Source: Tectiglobus sp965247245
Lineage (GTDB): Bacteria > Pseudomonadota > Alphaproteobacteria > Rhizobiales > Hyphomicrobiaceae
DNA length: 64,000 nt
Assembly: GCA_965247245.1 (NCBI GenBank)
Contig: CBDFGV010000003.1
Coordinates: 1,426,001 to 1,490,000 of the forward strand
Reading direction: 5' to 3'
Shown one piece after another: positions 9,163 through 17,674 of this stretch (its first letter is position 1; each line of letters opens with the position of its first letter). The notes beneath the pieces were generated by a model. The model was not told the DNA's origin. It saw only the letters and a list, made by a program, of their open reading frames with translations, and did not search any database. Position numbers and translations under genes: made by a program.

Positions 9163-9554
9163 TATTTCTCCCTTCAATACGCAGGACCCTTATGACGAGC
9201 CTTACCTACGCAAGCTGACGGTCTGTAGAGCTATTGCGCCAACTATGCAATAGCCTGAAGTGTCCTGCAATCAGTACCTTTGCTCAATATCGCAGCACAG
9301 AGAATGTAATTTGCGCGATTGGCACGCAATCGATGCACATTGAGACCATCAACACGCACCTACCAAAATGATTCACTGGTTAACGTGCTGTTAACCCTAA
9401 CCTTTCAGATTGAATCTGCAGCCCACGTTACAACCGGAAAGTTGCCAATAGCGAGCCACTGGCAGCACCGGGTCATGTCATTGTGCAAGAAACCATTGTC
9501 AAGCAACGCGATTGAAAGGGGCCGTCGAGGTCATTCAATTGGCACGGAGCATTA
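9163..9554. other. Divergent intergenic region, aapP / secreted protein
   Basis: This 392-bp gap separates two divergently transcribed genes and must hold promoters for both. The only clear element seen is the palindromic CtrA-type box at 9378-9396. No convincing small gene was found in it. Confidence 0.5.
9378..9396. promoter_or_regulatory. Palindromic CtrA-type box
   Basis: GGTTAACGTGCTGTTAACC is a perfect inverted repeat (7-bp arms, 5-bp spacer) and also an exact TTAA-N7-TTAAC CtrA box on both strands. It lies about 160 bp before the secreted low-complexity protein and about 215 bp before aapP. CtrA is the cell-cycle master regulator of alphaproteobacteria; binding here is inferred from the motif only. 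Confidence 0.5.
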
Positions 9555-10829
9555 ATGCGCATCTCTACGCCGCCCTCTTTTTTCCGAGCGCTCGCCAAGA
9601 CCCGATTGAGCGTTGCTAGCGTTCGCGCATCTGCCGTCGGAGTCGCTCAAGTTCATTGCTCTGCAGGCAGATCACTTGGCGGCTTGTTTGTCATTGCACT
9701 CTACCTTTTGGGCCCCACAGTTGCCCTCGCCGCTGAGGATCAGATCCCCGATGTTGCTCGTGGCCACGGCTACTCTTTCAACTTCACGGGCGCTACGGCG
9801 AAGCCATCGCCGAACGCAAAGGCAGGCGAATTTGCAAAGCGAACACTGTTCCTGCCGCCTCACGCGACATTGCTGCCGGACGGCTCTGCTACCGAGTTGC
9901 AGAACAAGATCGTAGAGCCCTCGCGAAATCCAGCCCATCAATCAGACGTCGCCGGTCTCACACTGCCACAGGTTCCGCCGCCTCTGCCCTCTCAGAGACC
10001 CAAGACCGCTACGCAAAAGCAGTTGGCAAGGCGCGCCTCAGAATCTGACGCAAGAACAGCACTTCTCTCCGAGGACTCAATCAGCTCAACAGTCGCAAAG
10101 GCTGCAAGAAGTCAGGTTATGGAGGCAGCACCAGGTGCTGACTTAGGTACTGTTGGTGGAACGACGGCTCAAACTGCTGAAAGCGCCGACGCTGATGCAG
10201 CCATTGCTGGCAAGACAGAGCAGTCAAAGCCGCAGAAGACTGCCAAAATGACGACTGAGTCCACACCTGCGGAGAGCGAAGTAATCGCGACCGTGCCGAA
10301 GCCCGTCATCATACAACAGCAGACAGCTTCGACTGTCATTCTTACGTCCTCGCAAACGGCAGAGAGCGACATACCAACCACTTCGCGCAGCGATGCCATC
10401 GGCGCCAGCTCATCTCCCGCGAAGTCACGGTTACCTGTCACTGATCTTCCAAGATACTCGACATCAAGCGACGTTGAGGCCGATGTCGCAATCGCTGCGA
10501 CCAACGATGAGATCACCAAACCGGCTATCGCCGATACTGCGACCAAGCCGATAGACCCCAGAAAACTGCAGACTGCTGCACTCTCCAGGTCACAAGACGA
10601 AGTTAATCGAACGGGCCAAGCACAAGTCGTAGTTCCGCTTCCGGAAGCTAAACCACAACGCGAGGAGCTGAAGCGGCGGGCGTTGGCTAGAAAACGGGCA
10701 CAGCGCAGAAGAGCAGCGCGTCGGAGAGCAGCCCTGGCACGAGCCAAGGCAAAAGCCGGTCAGGCACCGGCCGCCCCGCCATCGCTTCTGCCAAACTGGG
10801 TCAGCTCGGCACTCCAAATTGCCAATTGA
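9555..10829 (+). CDS. Secreted low-complexity hypothetical protein
   Basis: Product of 424 residues with no recognised domain; GGAG lies 6 bp before the ATG. A hydrophobic segment at about residues 42-58 (LGGLFVIALYLLGPTVALAA) looks like a signal peptide or anchor after a long basic leader. The middle is rich in Ala, Thr, Ser, Glu and Pro and is probably disordered. The C-terminal part, about residues 355-405, is strongly basic with Arg/Ala runs such as RKRAQRRRAARRRAALARAK. A periplasmic protein that binds an acidic polymer or peptidoglycan is possible, but nothing shows it. A CtrA box upstream suggests cell-cycle timing. Confidence 0.65.
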   Translation: MRISTPPSFFRALAKTRLSVASVRASAVGVAQVHCSAGRSLGGLFVIALYLLGPTVALAAEDQIPDVARGHGYSFNFTGATAKPSPNAKAGEFAKRTLFLPPHATLLPDGSATELQNKIVEPSRNPAHQSDVAGLTLPQVPPPLPSQRPKTATQKQLARRASESDARTALLSEDSISSTVAKAARSQVMEAAPGADLGTVGGTTAQTAESADADAAIAGKTEQSKPQKTAKMTTESTPAESEVIATVPKPVIIQQQTASTVILTSSQTAESDIPTTSRSDAIGASSSPAKSRLPVTDLPRYSTSSDVEADVAIAATNDEITKPAIADTATKPIDPRKLQTAALSRSQDEVNRTGQAQVVVPLPEAKPQREELKRRALARKRAQRRRAARRRAALARAKAKAGQAPAAPPSLLPNWVSSALQIAN

Positions 10830-10908
10830 GCAAACCACATCAGGCCTCAAAGCCGGATCTTTTGGATCAGGTTAGCCCAGGCCAAACGATCGCTGTATCC
10901 GGATGATC

Positions 10909-12537
10909 TCAGCCTTTCCAGTCCTGCAGGATCATGTCTGCGGCCTTCTCAGCAATCATCAGAGTAGGTGAGTTGGTGTTGCCGGACGTGATTGTTGGCA
11001 TGATAGAGGCATCAGCCACGCGCAGACCGTCGATGCCATTGACCTTTAAGCGCGGGTCGACGACCGCATCCTCATCGCCGCCCATCCGGCAGGTCCCGAC
11101 GGGATGGAAGATTGTCGTTGAGATCTCACCCGCCGCTCGGACCAAGGCTTCTTCATCGGCGTCTGGTGCCGAGGGGCCAGGCCGGAATTCGACCGGATTG
11201 AACTTTTGCAGCGCCGGCTGCCCGACGATGCGCCGTGTCAGCCTGATAGCGTCTGCCGCCACGTGACAGTCCTCTTCCGTACTCAGGTAATTGGGCTTGA
11301 TCTCGGGATGCGCCTCTGGCCGCGGATCAGTAATGCGGACATGACCGCGACTGGTTGGACGCACATTGCACACACTCGCGGTAAACGCCGGAAATGCATC
11401 TAACGGCTCACCGAACTTGTCCAAAGACAGTGGTTGGATGTGGTACTGCAGGTTTGCGGTTTCCCGGCTTGCATCAGATTTGGCAAACGTACCCAATTGC
11501 GACGGCGCCATCGACATGGGACCGCTGCGCATCACCGCGTATTCAAGCGCGATCTTGGCCTTCTGGAACAGTGTCTGCGAATTTTCGTTCAACGTCTTAA
11601 CGCCGGACACCTTGTACGCGCATCGAATTTGCAAGTGGTCTTGCAGATGCTCACCAACATCATTGCTCTCCACCACTGGTGCAATGCCATTCTGTGCCAG
11701 AAGATGTCCGGGCCCAATCCCTGACAATTGCAAGAGCTGCGGCGAACCAATGGCACCGGCCGACAGGATGACTTCGCGCCGCGCTCCCAGTTGCATCGGG
11801 ATCTTATTGCGCAGGATTTCGATACCAGTGACCTTCTTGCCGGTCACAATCAATCGCTGCGCCGTGGCATGAGTTACGATGGTCAGGTTCTTCCTGTTGA
11901 GCACAGGTTTCAGGAAGCCGCGCGCCGTGTTCCAGCGCAATCCTGTCTTCTGGTTGACCTGGAAATAACTGGTGCCTTCGTTGTCGCCGCGATTGAAATC
12001 CTTGATCCGGGGAATTCCCGCCTGCTCCGCAGCATCTGCCCAGGCATCCAGAATATCCCAACTCAGGCGGGGCTTCTCGACACGCCATTCACCACCCTGG
12101 CCATGCACGCCCTCGAAATCCTCGGCTGCCAGAGCAAGCTGGTCTTCGTGCTTCATAAAGTAGGGTAAGATGTCGTCCCACGCCCAACCTGGATTGCCGT
12201 ACTGGCGCCAGAGATCGTAGTCTTGCGCCTGGCCGCGCATGTAGATCATGCCATTAATCGACGAGCAACCGCCAAGGACCTTACCGCGTGGGTAGTTGAG
12301 GCTGCGGCCGTTGAGGCCTTCCTCTTCCGCTGTCTTGAAACCCCAATCTACGCGCGGATTGCCGTGGCAGTAGAGATAACCGACGGGAATGTGGATCCAG
12401 ATGTAATCATCCTTGCCGCCTGCCTCCAGCAGCAGCACACGCACGCTTGGATCCTCTGACAAGCGGTTGGCAAGCAGGCAGCCCGCAGTCCCAGCGCCGA
12501 CGATAATATAGTCGTATTCCTCGAGCGTGGCGCTCAT
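10909..12537 (-). CDS. GMC-family FAD oxidoreductase (choline dehydrogenase-like)
   Basis: Product of 542 residues; the start at 12537 places GGGGA about 6 bp upstream. The FAD motif VGAGTAGCLLANRLSE is near residues 13-28. GMC signatures follow: YPRGKVLGGCSSINGMIYMRG and the second signature around SAGAIGSPQLLQLSGIGP. The C-terminal active site has FHPVGTCRMG with its His and an Asn in SGNTNSPTLMIAEK. The family includes BetA choline dehydrogenase and AlkJ-type alcohol dehydrogenases. Since it is the last gene of an operon with an acyl-CoA synthetase, thioesterase and MDR oxidoreductase, an alcohol oxidation step in a catabolic pathway is more likely than choline oxidation. Confidence 0.85.
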   Translation of the reverse strand: MSATLEEYDYIIVGAGTAGCLLANRLSEDPSVRVLLLEAGGKDDYIWIHIPVGYLYCHGNPRVDWGFKTAEEEGLNGRSLNYPRGKVLGGCSSINGMIYMRGQAQDYDLWRQYGNPGWAWDDILPYFMKHEDQLALAAEDFEGVHGQGGEWRVEKPRLSWDILDAWADAAEQAGIPRIKDFNRGDNEGTSYFQVNQKTGLRWNTARGFLKPVLNRKNLTIVTHATAQRLIVTGKKVTGIEILRNKIPMQLGARREVILSAGAIGSPQLLQLSGIGPGHLLAQNGIAPVVESNDVGEHLQDHLQIRCAYKVSGVKTLNENSQTLFQKAKIALEYAVMRSGPMSMAPSQLGTFAKSDASRETANLQYHIQPLSLDKFGEPLDAFPAFTASVCNVRPTSRGHVRITDPRPEAHPEIKPNYLSTEEDCHVAADAIRLTRRIVGQPALQKFNPVEFRPGPSAPDADEEALVRAAGEISTTIFHPVGTCRMGGDEDAVVDPRLKVNGIDGLRVADASIMPTITSGNTNSPTLMIAEKAADMILQDWKG

Positions 12538-12631
12538 CGTCATTCCCCACAAACGTCTTTTACATCAGTCAAGTCCTAGGACCTTCGCCTACATTTGGCG
12601 ATGGCTACCATCGAACATACTGACTGATGAT

Positions 12632-13081
12632 CTAGCCGACCAACGGCACATACGTACCACGACCAATCGCCACCAGTGCACCCTTATCATCCAGAACATC
12701 GATGTCGATGACCGCCGATGTTCTTCCACGACGGCGAACCTTGGCAACCGCTGTTACCCCGTCCCCAACCGCTGGCTTGAGGTAGTCTACCCTGAGATTC
12801 ATCGTCGGTATGCCACCACCAAGCACCATGCCCAGCGCAAAATCACCGACAGTATCGATCAGCGCGGCAAGTCCACCCCCATGGAACTGCTTGGTGCCTT
12901 CGCGTCTTTCAAGATGGGCCGCGAGAGGCATACGGACGGTGAGTTCCGCCGCATCGTAGTCCATCTTCTTGATCTCAAGCCCGAGTGTTCGAATAAACGG
13001 CGAGACTTCAAAGATCTTGGCGAGCGCTGCCTCGTCCAACCGTTGTGCGGGATCGTCCTGCTTCTTGTCCTTGGCACTCAT
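12632..13081 (-). CDS. PaaI-type hotdog thioesterase
   Basis: Product of 149 residues with the hotdog-fold thioesterase pattern: LGLEIKKMDYDAAELTVRMPL, then FHGGGLAALIDTVGDFALG, which holds the catalytic acidic residue on the central helix, and a final strand segment around VDYLKPAVGDGVTAVAKVRRRGRTSAVIDIDV. These enzymes hydrolyse acyl-CoA or phenylacyl-CoA. Its ATG overlaps the stop codon of the upstream MDR gene (ATGA), so it is translationally coupled. It probably recovers CoA within the pathway encoded by this operon. Confidence 0.83.
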   Translation of the reverse strand: MSAKDKKQDDPAQRLDEAALAKIFEVSPFIRTLGLEIKKMDYDAAELTVRMPLAAHLERREGTKQFHGGGLAALIDTVGDFALGMVLGGGIPTMNLRVDYLKPAVGDGVTAVAKVRRRGRTSAVIDIDVLDDKGALVAIGRGTYVPLVG

Positions 13082-14088
13082 GGCTTTAGCACAACCTTTC
13101 CAAACACTTCCCGGTCTTCCAACAGTCGGAAAGCTTCATTGACCTCTTCTATCGGCAGTGTCTTGTCGATGATCGGCTTGAGGCTGCCATCAGAAACCAT
13201 ACTGATGAGCTGCTCCAGGTCCTCACGCATCCAACCGTTGGCGCCCAGAACCTTAAGTTCGTAGGACCAGATGAAGCGCAGATCCTCTTTCGGATCATAG
13301 CCGGCGGTCGCACCACACGTCAGGATCTTGCCGCCACGGTGCAACACACGCAGTGAAGGGACCCATGTATCACCGCCAGTGAAGTTGACCACGACATCAA
13401 CGCCTTTGTCCCACTGCCGACGATGAGGTTTGCCGAACTGCGTCCACACCCACTTCATGAAGTCTTCCTCCATGTAGTTGATGCCGTGATCTGCTCCAAT
13501 CTCCTTGAGACGATCCAGTTTGGACTGTGACGATGCGCAGGCGATCACCTCACAGCCGCGCGCTTTGCTCAACAGCACGGAACAGGTCCCGACACCGCCG
13601 GACGCACCAAGGATCAGGACCTTGTCGCCCTTCTGGATATCGCCGATGGTGTACATCATGCGCAGAGCCGTGCCGTAAGCAACGGGCAGACAGGATGCAT
13701 CTTCGTAGGAAACGTTGTCAGGCAGCTCAACCAGATGATGCGTCGGCACTTTGCAGTACTCGGCGAGACCACCGTGCCACATCTCCCCGATCAAGCCTCC
13801 GGGCCCCACTCGGTCCACCGGATCAATCAGGACACGCTGACCAACCTTCCAGTTACCGGCGTTGGATCCGACTTCGACAATCTCACCTGCAAAGTCCAAT
13901 CCCATGATGCAAGGCATAGGAACCTTGATGCCCGGCATACCATTGCGCGTAAAAACGTCATGGTAGTTGAGCGAGGTCGCGCCGACCTTGATGACGACAT
14001 CTTCGGCGCCTGGTTGCGGATCGGCAAAATCGTTTTGAATGGCGATAGAGCCCGGACCGCCGTGTTGGTCGATTACTGCAGCTTTCAC
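13078..14088 (-). CDS. MDR-family (quinone oxidoreductase-like) dehydrogenase
   Basis: Product of 336 residues, starting at a GTG placed 5 bp after a strong AGGGAGG ribosome site. The GroES-like half covers residues 1-130 and the Rossmann half carries GASGGVGTCSVLL near 161-173. The classic catalytic Cys/His zinc ligands of alcohol dehydrogenases are replaced in SLNYHDVFTRNGMPG, so it more likely acts as an NAD(P)H-dependent enoyl reductase or quinone reductase. It lies second in a four-gene operon between the acyl-CoA synthetase and the thioesterase. Confidence 0.82.
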   Translation of the reverse strand: MKAAVIDQHGGPGSIAIQNDFADPQPGAEDVVIKVGATSLNYHDVFTRNGMPGIKVPMPCIMGLDFAGEIVEVGSNAGNWKVGQRVLIDPVDRVGPGGLIGEMWHGGLAEYCKVPTHHLVELPDNVSYEDASCLPVAYGTALRMMYTIGDIQKGDKVLILGASGGVGTCSVLLSKARGCEVIACASSQSKLDRLKEIGADHGINYMEEDFMKWVWTQFGKPHRRQWDKGVDVVVNFTGGDTWVPSLRVLHRGGKILTCGATAGYDPKEDLRFIWSYELKVLGANGWMREDLEQLISMVSDGSLKPIIDKTLPIEEVNEAFRLLEDREVFGKVVLKP

Positions 14089-14148
14089 GCTAGCCTCCCT
14101 GAATGCTTGGACGGTCCACACTGAACTGCCCGTTTTTCTCTCAGAACC

Positions 14149-15678
14149 TTAGAAACTCTTTTGATCGTTCGACAAGCCGGCCCAAAGCTCCCGGCCTTGC
14201 GTTGTCAAACCCTTGCGATCAATCTTACCCGGACCAGCCAGCGGCAGCTCATCGAGAAATGTGACCAATCGCGGATGCTGAAACGCCGGGGCATTGCGCA
14301 AGGCGAACTGCTTGACATCGTCTGCGCTCAATCCGCTTCCACCGGTTCTCACAACAAAGGCGATCGGTTTCTCACCCTTGATGTCATCCGGCACCGGCAC
14401 GACGCAGGCTTGCATAATCTCAGGATGACTAACCAACATGCCTTCAACTTCGCCCGGATAGATGTTCTCACCACCGCAAACGAACATATCGTCAGACCGG
14501 CCGACAAAGAAGTAGGCCCCATTCTCGTCACGGCGAAACACATCACCTGAGATGTACCAACCCTCTTCGGTGAGAACTTCCTTGGTTTTCTCTTTCAAAT
14601 TGAGATACCCGGTCATCGTTGCCGGCGTTCGATGCCAGAGGACGCCCTGATCCGCCTCATTGCCATCTTCATCAATCAGCTTGATATCGACTTCTGGATT
14701 GGGAAATCCAACAGACAGGTCTGGAACCGTTTTGCCAGGGCTCGGTCCGAACACAATCGGGCCGGCTTCCGTTGTACCGTAACCGTTCATCAGGCTCGCG
14801 CCTTTGAAGGTATCCTTCACTTGGTCCCAAAGCTTTGGTGAAATCGGCGCCGAGCCCATCCTGACAATGCCCACTGAACTGACATCTGTCTGGTCGAGTA
14901 CGTCGGGCCGGGCAAAGCACATGGCAATCATGGTTGGCACAGATGTCAGCCAGGTACACTTGTGGCGCTCAATAGCCTGGAGATAGCGCTCTGCATTGAA
15001 CTCCGGCAACATCACGATCGATGCGGACGCGGCCAAGGCGAACAGCGACACACAAAGTGCGTTCATGTGATAGAGCGGCGCTGCAACAAGGATGCGGTGT
15101 TTATCGAGGTCCGCCCCATTCATCCGTTTCCGCAAGGCCCATAGGTGCCCCTTGTGCGTCAGCGGCACGCCTTTTGGCCTGCCGGTTGATCCCGACGTAT
15201 AGAGCACCATCGCGACATCTTCATCGGATGGGCGAAACGTTTCGAACGGCCCAGGATCGAGCATAGCTGCGAAACCATTGGCTCCGTCGCTGTCATAGGA
15301 AACGACCGGCAGGTCCGTGTTCAAGCTCTGCCCGCGCTCATCATCGCACAGAACCAACTGAACGTTGGCATCCGTCAGAATAAACGAGACGATTTCGGGC
15401 GGAAACTTGTAGCTGAACGGAACTGCAATCAGTCCGGCACGCAGTACGCCTAGATATGAAATCAGAAATTCCGCCCTGTTCGGCGAGAAAATGGCCACGG
15501 CATCGCCAACAGCCAGACCACGGGCCAACAGACCACGTGCGCATGCGTTCGCTTCGTTCTCAATATCGCGATGACTGTAGACCCTAGGGGCATCCCAGTT
15601 TCGGCAATCAATCAGCGCGTCGCGATCTGCCCCATTGTCGGGATCGAACAATACACCGAGGTTTGTCGTCTCAATCAT
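14149..15678 (-). CDS. Acyl-CoA synthetase (AMP-forming)
   Basis: Product of 509 residues of the ANL superfamily. The P-loop-like motif YTSGSTGRPKGVPLTHK is near residues 158-174, the YGTTEAGP motif is in the middle, GDVFRRDENGAYFFVGRSDD marks the hinge region, and the catalytic Lys is in PGKIDRKGL near the C-terminus. It activates a carboxylic acid to its CoA ester. It is the first gene of an operon with MDR oxidoreductase, thioesterase and GMC oxidoreductase. The chain length or ring specificity cannot be read from sequence. Confidence 0.86.
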   Translation of the reverse strand: MIETTNLGVLFDPDNGADRDALIDCRNWDAPRVYSHRDIENEANACARGLLARGLAVGDAVAIFSPNRAEFLISYLGVLRAGLIAVPFSYKFPPEIVSFILTDANVQLVLCDDERGQSLNTDLPVVSYDSDGANGFAAMLDPGPFETFRPSDEDVAMVLYTSGSTGRPKGVPLTHKGHLWALRKRMNGADLDKHRILVAAPLYHMNALCVSLFALAASASIVMLPEFNAERYLQAIERHKCTWLTSVPTMIAMCFARPDVLDQTDVSSVGIVRMGSAPISPKLWDQVKDTFKGASLMNGYGTTEAGPIVFGPSPGKTVPDLSVGFPNPEVDIKLIDEDGNEADQGVLWHRTPATMTGYLNLKEKTKEVLTEEGWYISGDVFRRDENGAYFFVGRSDDMFVCGGENIYPGEVEGMLVSHPEIMQACVVPVPDDIKGEKPIAFVVRTGGSGLSADDVKQFALRNAPAFQHPRLVTFLDELPLAGPGKIDRKGLTTQGRELWAGLSNDQKSF

Positions 15679-15786
15679 AAACTATCAAATGCTGAACTGG
15701 GATGGACTGCGGACGAACCCTAGAGCGGGCACATCAGCGTATCAGTCACGCCACCAATTGCAAACGGCAGCATTCATTTCGCCCGA

Positions 15787-16329
15787 TTAATCAAGCTGAT
15801 GACCGAGTAGCACGGCTGCGCCACCGCCCTTTGCAACACGGGCACGTTCCACAAAATGAAGCCGCTCATAGAAGCCCACGTTTCGCATGCCGGCACCCGT
15901 CACAACATGAACACCAGGGCAGCCCGTCGCTCGGGCATGGTTCAGAAACGTTTGAATGAGCTGTTCGCCGATGCCTTGGCTACGGTAGTCACGCGCTACA
16001 TTGATGTGCAGATGCGCGGGAAACAGCGGCGTGACGTGCGCAAATGACTCAAAGTAAGTGAGCGATCGGAACTCCTCACGCGGTGCCGGATCATCAAGGC
16101 TACCGACCAGATAACCGCAGAGCTTCTCCGGGTCGCCATTAGCTAACGCAACAAAGGCATGCTCTGGCTCCTCAACCAGGTAACGCCCCATCCACAACCA
16201 TCGAAACCCATTTCGAGCATCATCGCTCTCAAACGACTGCACGGAACTCGACTCGAAGAATATCTCATCAATCTTCGCAAGGGCCGCAGCGTTACCTGCA
16301 ATCTCGGAATAGGCAACAACAACAACCAA
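15787..16329 (-). CDS. GNAT-family N-acetyltransferase
   Basis: Product of 180 residues. The acetyl-CoA pyrophosphate loop is seen as VARDYRSQGIGEQLIQTFLNHAR at about residues 112-134, followed by GVHVVTGAGMRNVGFYERLHFVERAR, which is the usual end of the GNAT fold. The substrate is unknown. The 5'-most in-frame start is a TTG with a weak ribosome site, so the exact N-terminus is uncertain. It stands alone on the minus strand after the acyl-CoA synthetase operon. Confidence 0.72.
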   Translation of the reverse strand: MVVVVAYSEIAGNAAALAKIDEIFFESSSVQSFESDDARNGFRWLWMGRYLVEEPEHAFVALANGDPEKLCGYLVGSLDDPAPREEFRSLTYFESFAHVTPLFPAHLHINVARDYRSQGIGEQLIQTFLNHARATGCPGVHVVTGAGMRNVGFYERLHFVERARVAKGGGAAVLLGHQLD

Positions 16330-16417
16330 CGCGAAAACCGCCGTTCTCGACCGGGAGTGCCAGGAGTGCCAGAAGTGATGGTCTGCGCGACCAGTCCATC
16401 ACCTTGGCCGCACTACG

Positions 16418-16807
16418 CTAGAAATAAATCCGGATTGACGGACGATGATAGCGATAGCGCCAGTGGCGACGGCGATAACGCGGATAGTAATATCGACCGT
16501 AGTAGCGTCGATAGCGCGGGTAGTGATAGCGTCGATAGCGCGGGTAGTAGTAGCGACGATATCGATAACGCCGGTAGCGCGGACCAATGTACACACCAAA
16601 CCGGGGTCGATAGTAACGCCGATAATGGCGCCTGCGCCAACGTCGTCGCCATCTCCGGCTATGGTGGACCTTATGGGTGATTTTTGGCGCGATATTCGCG
16701 TCGGCTACATTTCCGAGCGGTGCAGCCTGCGTCGGCCGAACGGCAAAGCTGAACAAGCCAACCAGCAATGCAGTTAGGATAACTAGGCAATTCCATCGAG
16801 ACGTCAT
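16418..16807 (-). CDS. Secreted Arg/Tyr-rich repeat protein
   Basis: Product of 129 residues; the ATG at 16807 is preceded by a near-perfect GGAGGTGACC ribosome site. A clear signal peptide (MTSRWNCLVILTALLVGLFS, cut near residue 28) leads into a short linker. From about residue 50 on, the chain is almost only Arg, Tyr, His, Trp and Pro, in repeats such as YYYPRYRRYHYPRYRRYYG. No enzyme domain is present. The very basic, aromatic surface would suit binding to lipopolysaccharide, peptidoglycan, nucleic acid or another acidic polymer; this is inference. The repeated DNA is also open on the other strand, where it reads as Asp/Ser-rich sequence, but that strand lacks a start signal. Confidence 0.72.
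   Translation of the reverse strand: MTSRWNCLVILTALLVGLFSFAVRPTQAAPLGNVADANIAPKITHKVHHSRRWRRRWRRRHYRRYYRPRFGVYIGPRYRRYRYRRYYYPRYRRYHYPRYRRYYGRYYYPRYRRRHWRYRYHRPSIRIYF
16507..16554. repeat. 24-bp tandem repeat in the Arg/Tyr-rich gene
   Basis: The unit GTCGATAGCGCGGGTAGT occurs at 16507-16524 and again at 16531-16548, with a 24-bp period, followed by a degenerate third copy. It encodes the YPRYRRYH-type repeats on the minus strand and could allow slippage-driven length change. Confidence 0.6.
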
Positions 16808-17073
16808 GGTCACCTCCGTGGGATGCTCAGGCGCCGGTACGTGGCAGACAATGTCCTTCATGTGCTCCCGATCCATATCAAGAGCCGAAAAACAGCATGC
16901 GTCAATTCTTAATGTCGCATATCTGAGTTTCCGTTCAGGAATGCATCCGGCGCTGATGGCACAGGGGCCTACGCTGTCGGCCTATTAAGATCCAAGCGAG
17001 GATGATAACCTCATCTGGACTACTGCTCACAACCAATTGCCAAAGCGACGGCAGATATCGTGAGGACGGCATT

Positions 17074-17628
17074 ATGCTCGCCAAGCGCACCCAGTCTCAC
17101 CTGCTGGTCATCGATGTCCAGCAACGACTAGTGCCTGCCATTTCCGATGTTGAGCAGATTGTCACGAACGTCGCGCGTCTTATCCGCTATGCCACCATCC
17201 TGGATGTCCCGATAACGTTCACCGAACATATGCCGCAACGTATCGGCCACCTCTTGCCTGACCTGAAGGCCGGTGCAATGCAGTCAAGCTGCGTCATCGA
17301 GAAAACGACATTCTCGGCCGTGCGCGAGCCGGCATTTGCTGCCCGGACCGCCGAACTCCAGCAGGCCGGCCGCAATACGGTTGTTGTCTGTGGCATGGAA
17401 GCCCATGTCTGCGTCATGCAAACCGTCTTAGAACTGTGCAACGAAGGCAGCCACGTTCTCCTGGTCGCAGATGCCGTCGGGTCGCGAACAAGTGCAAACC
17501 GCGCTCTTGCGATCGACCGAATGTCGGAAGCCGGAGCAGAAATCGTGAGCCAGGAGATGATCGCCTTCGAATGGCTGGAACGCGGCGACGCGCCAGAGTT
17601 TAAAGAAATACTGAAGTTGTTAAAGTAA
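17074..17628 (+). CDS. Isochorismatase-family hydrolase
   Basis: Product of 184 residues. The ATG at 17074 follows GAGGAC by 7 bp; upstream in-frame starts add unrelated residues. The catalytic triad of the family is visible: Asp in VIDVQQRLVPA (about residue 14), Lys in VIEKTTFSAV, and Cys in GMEAHVCVMQT with the preceding cis-peptide region. The family includes nicotinamidases, N-carbamoylsarcosine amidases and isochorismatases. This short form resembles the YcaC/ISOC group whose substrates are poorly known. It precedes glutaryl-CoA dehydrogenase by 46 bp and may be cotranscribed with it. Confidence 0.82.
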   Translation: MLAKRTQSHLLVIDVQQRLVPAISDVEQIVTNVARLIRYATILDVPITFTEHMPQRIGHLLPDLKAGAMQSSCVIEKTTFSAVREPAFAARTAELQQAGRNTVVVCGMEAHVCVMQTVLELCNEGSHVLLVADAVGSRTSANRALAIDRMSEAGAEIVSQEMIAFEWLERGDAPEFKEILKLLK

Positions 17629-17674
17629 CCGCCAGCAACGTCATCAAACCGATCGGATCCGGGAGCCGAGCACC

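Noticed and set aside
16159..16680. Plus-strand Asp/Ser-rich open frame over the Arg/Tyr-rich gene
   Set aside because: It is the mirror of the minus-strand repeats. The minus-strand gene has a strong ribosome site and signal peptide; the plus frame has neither.
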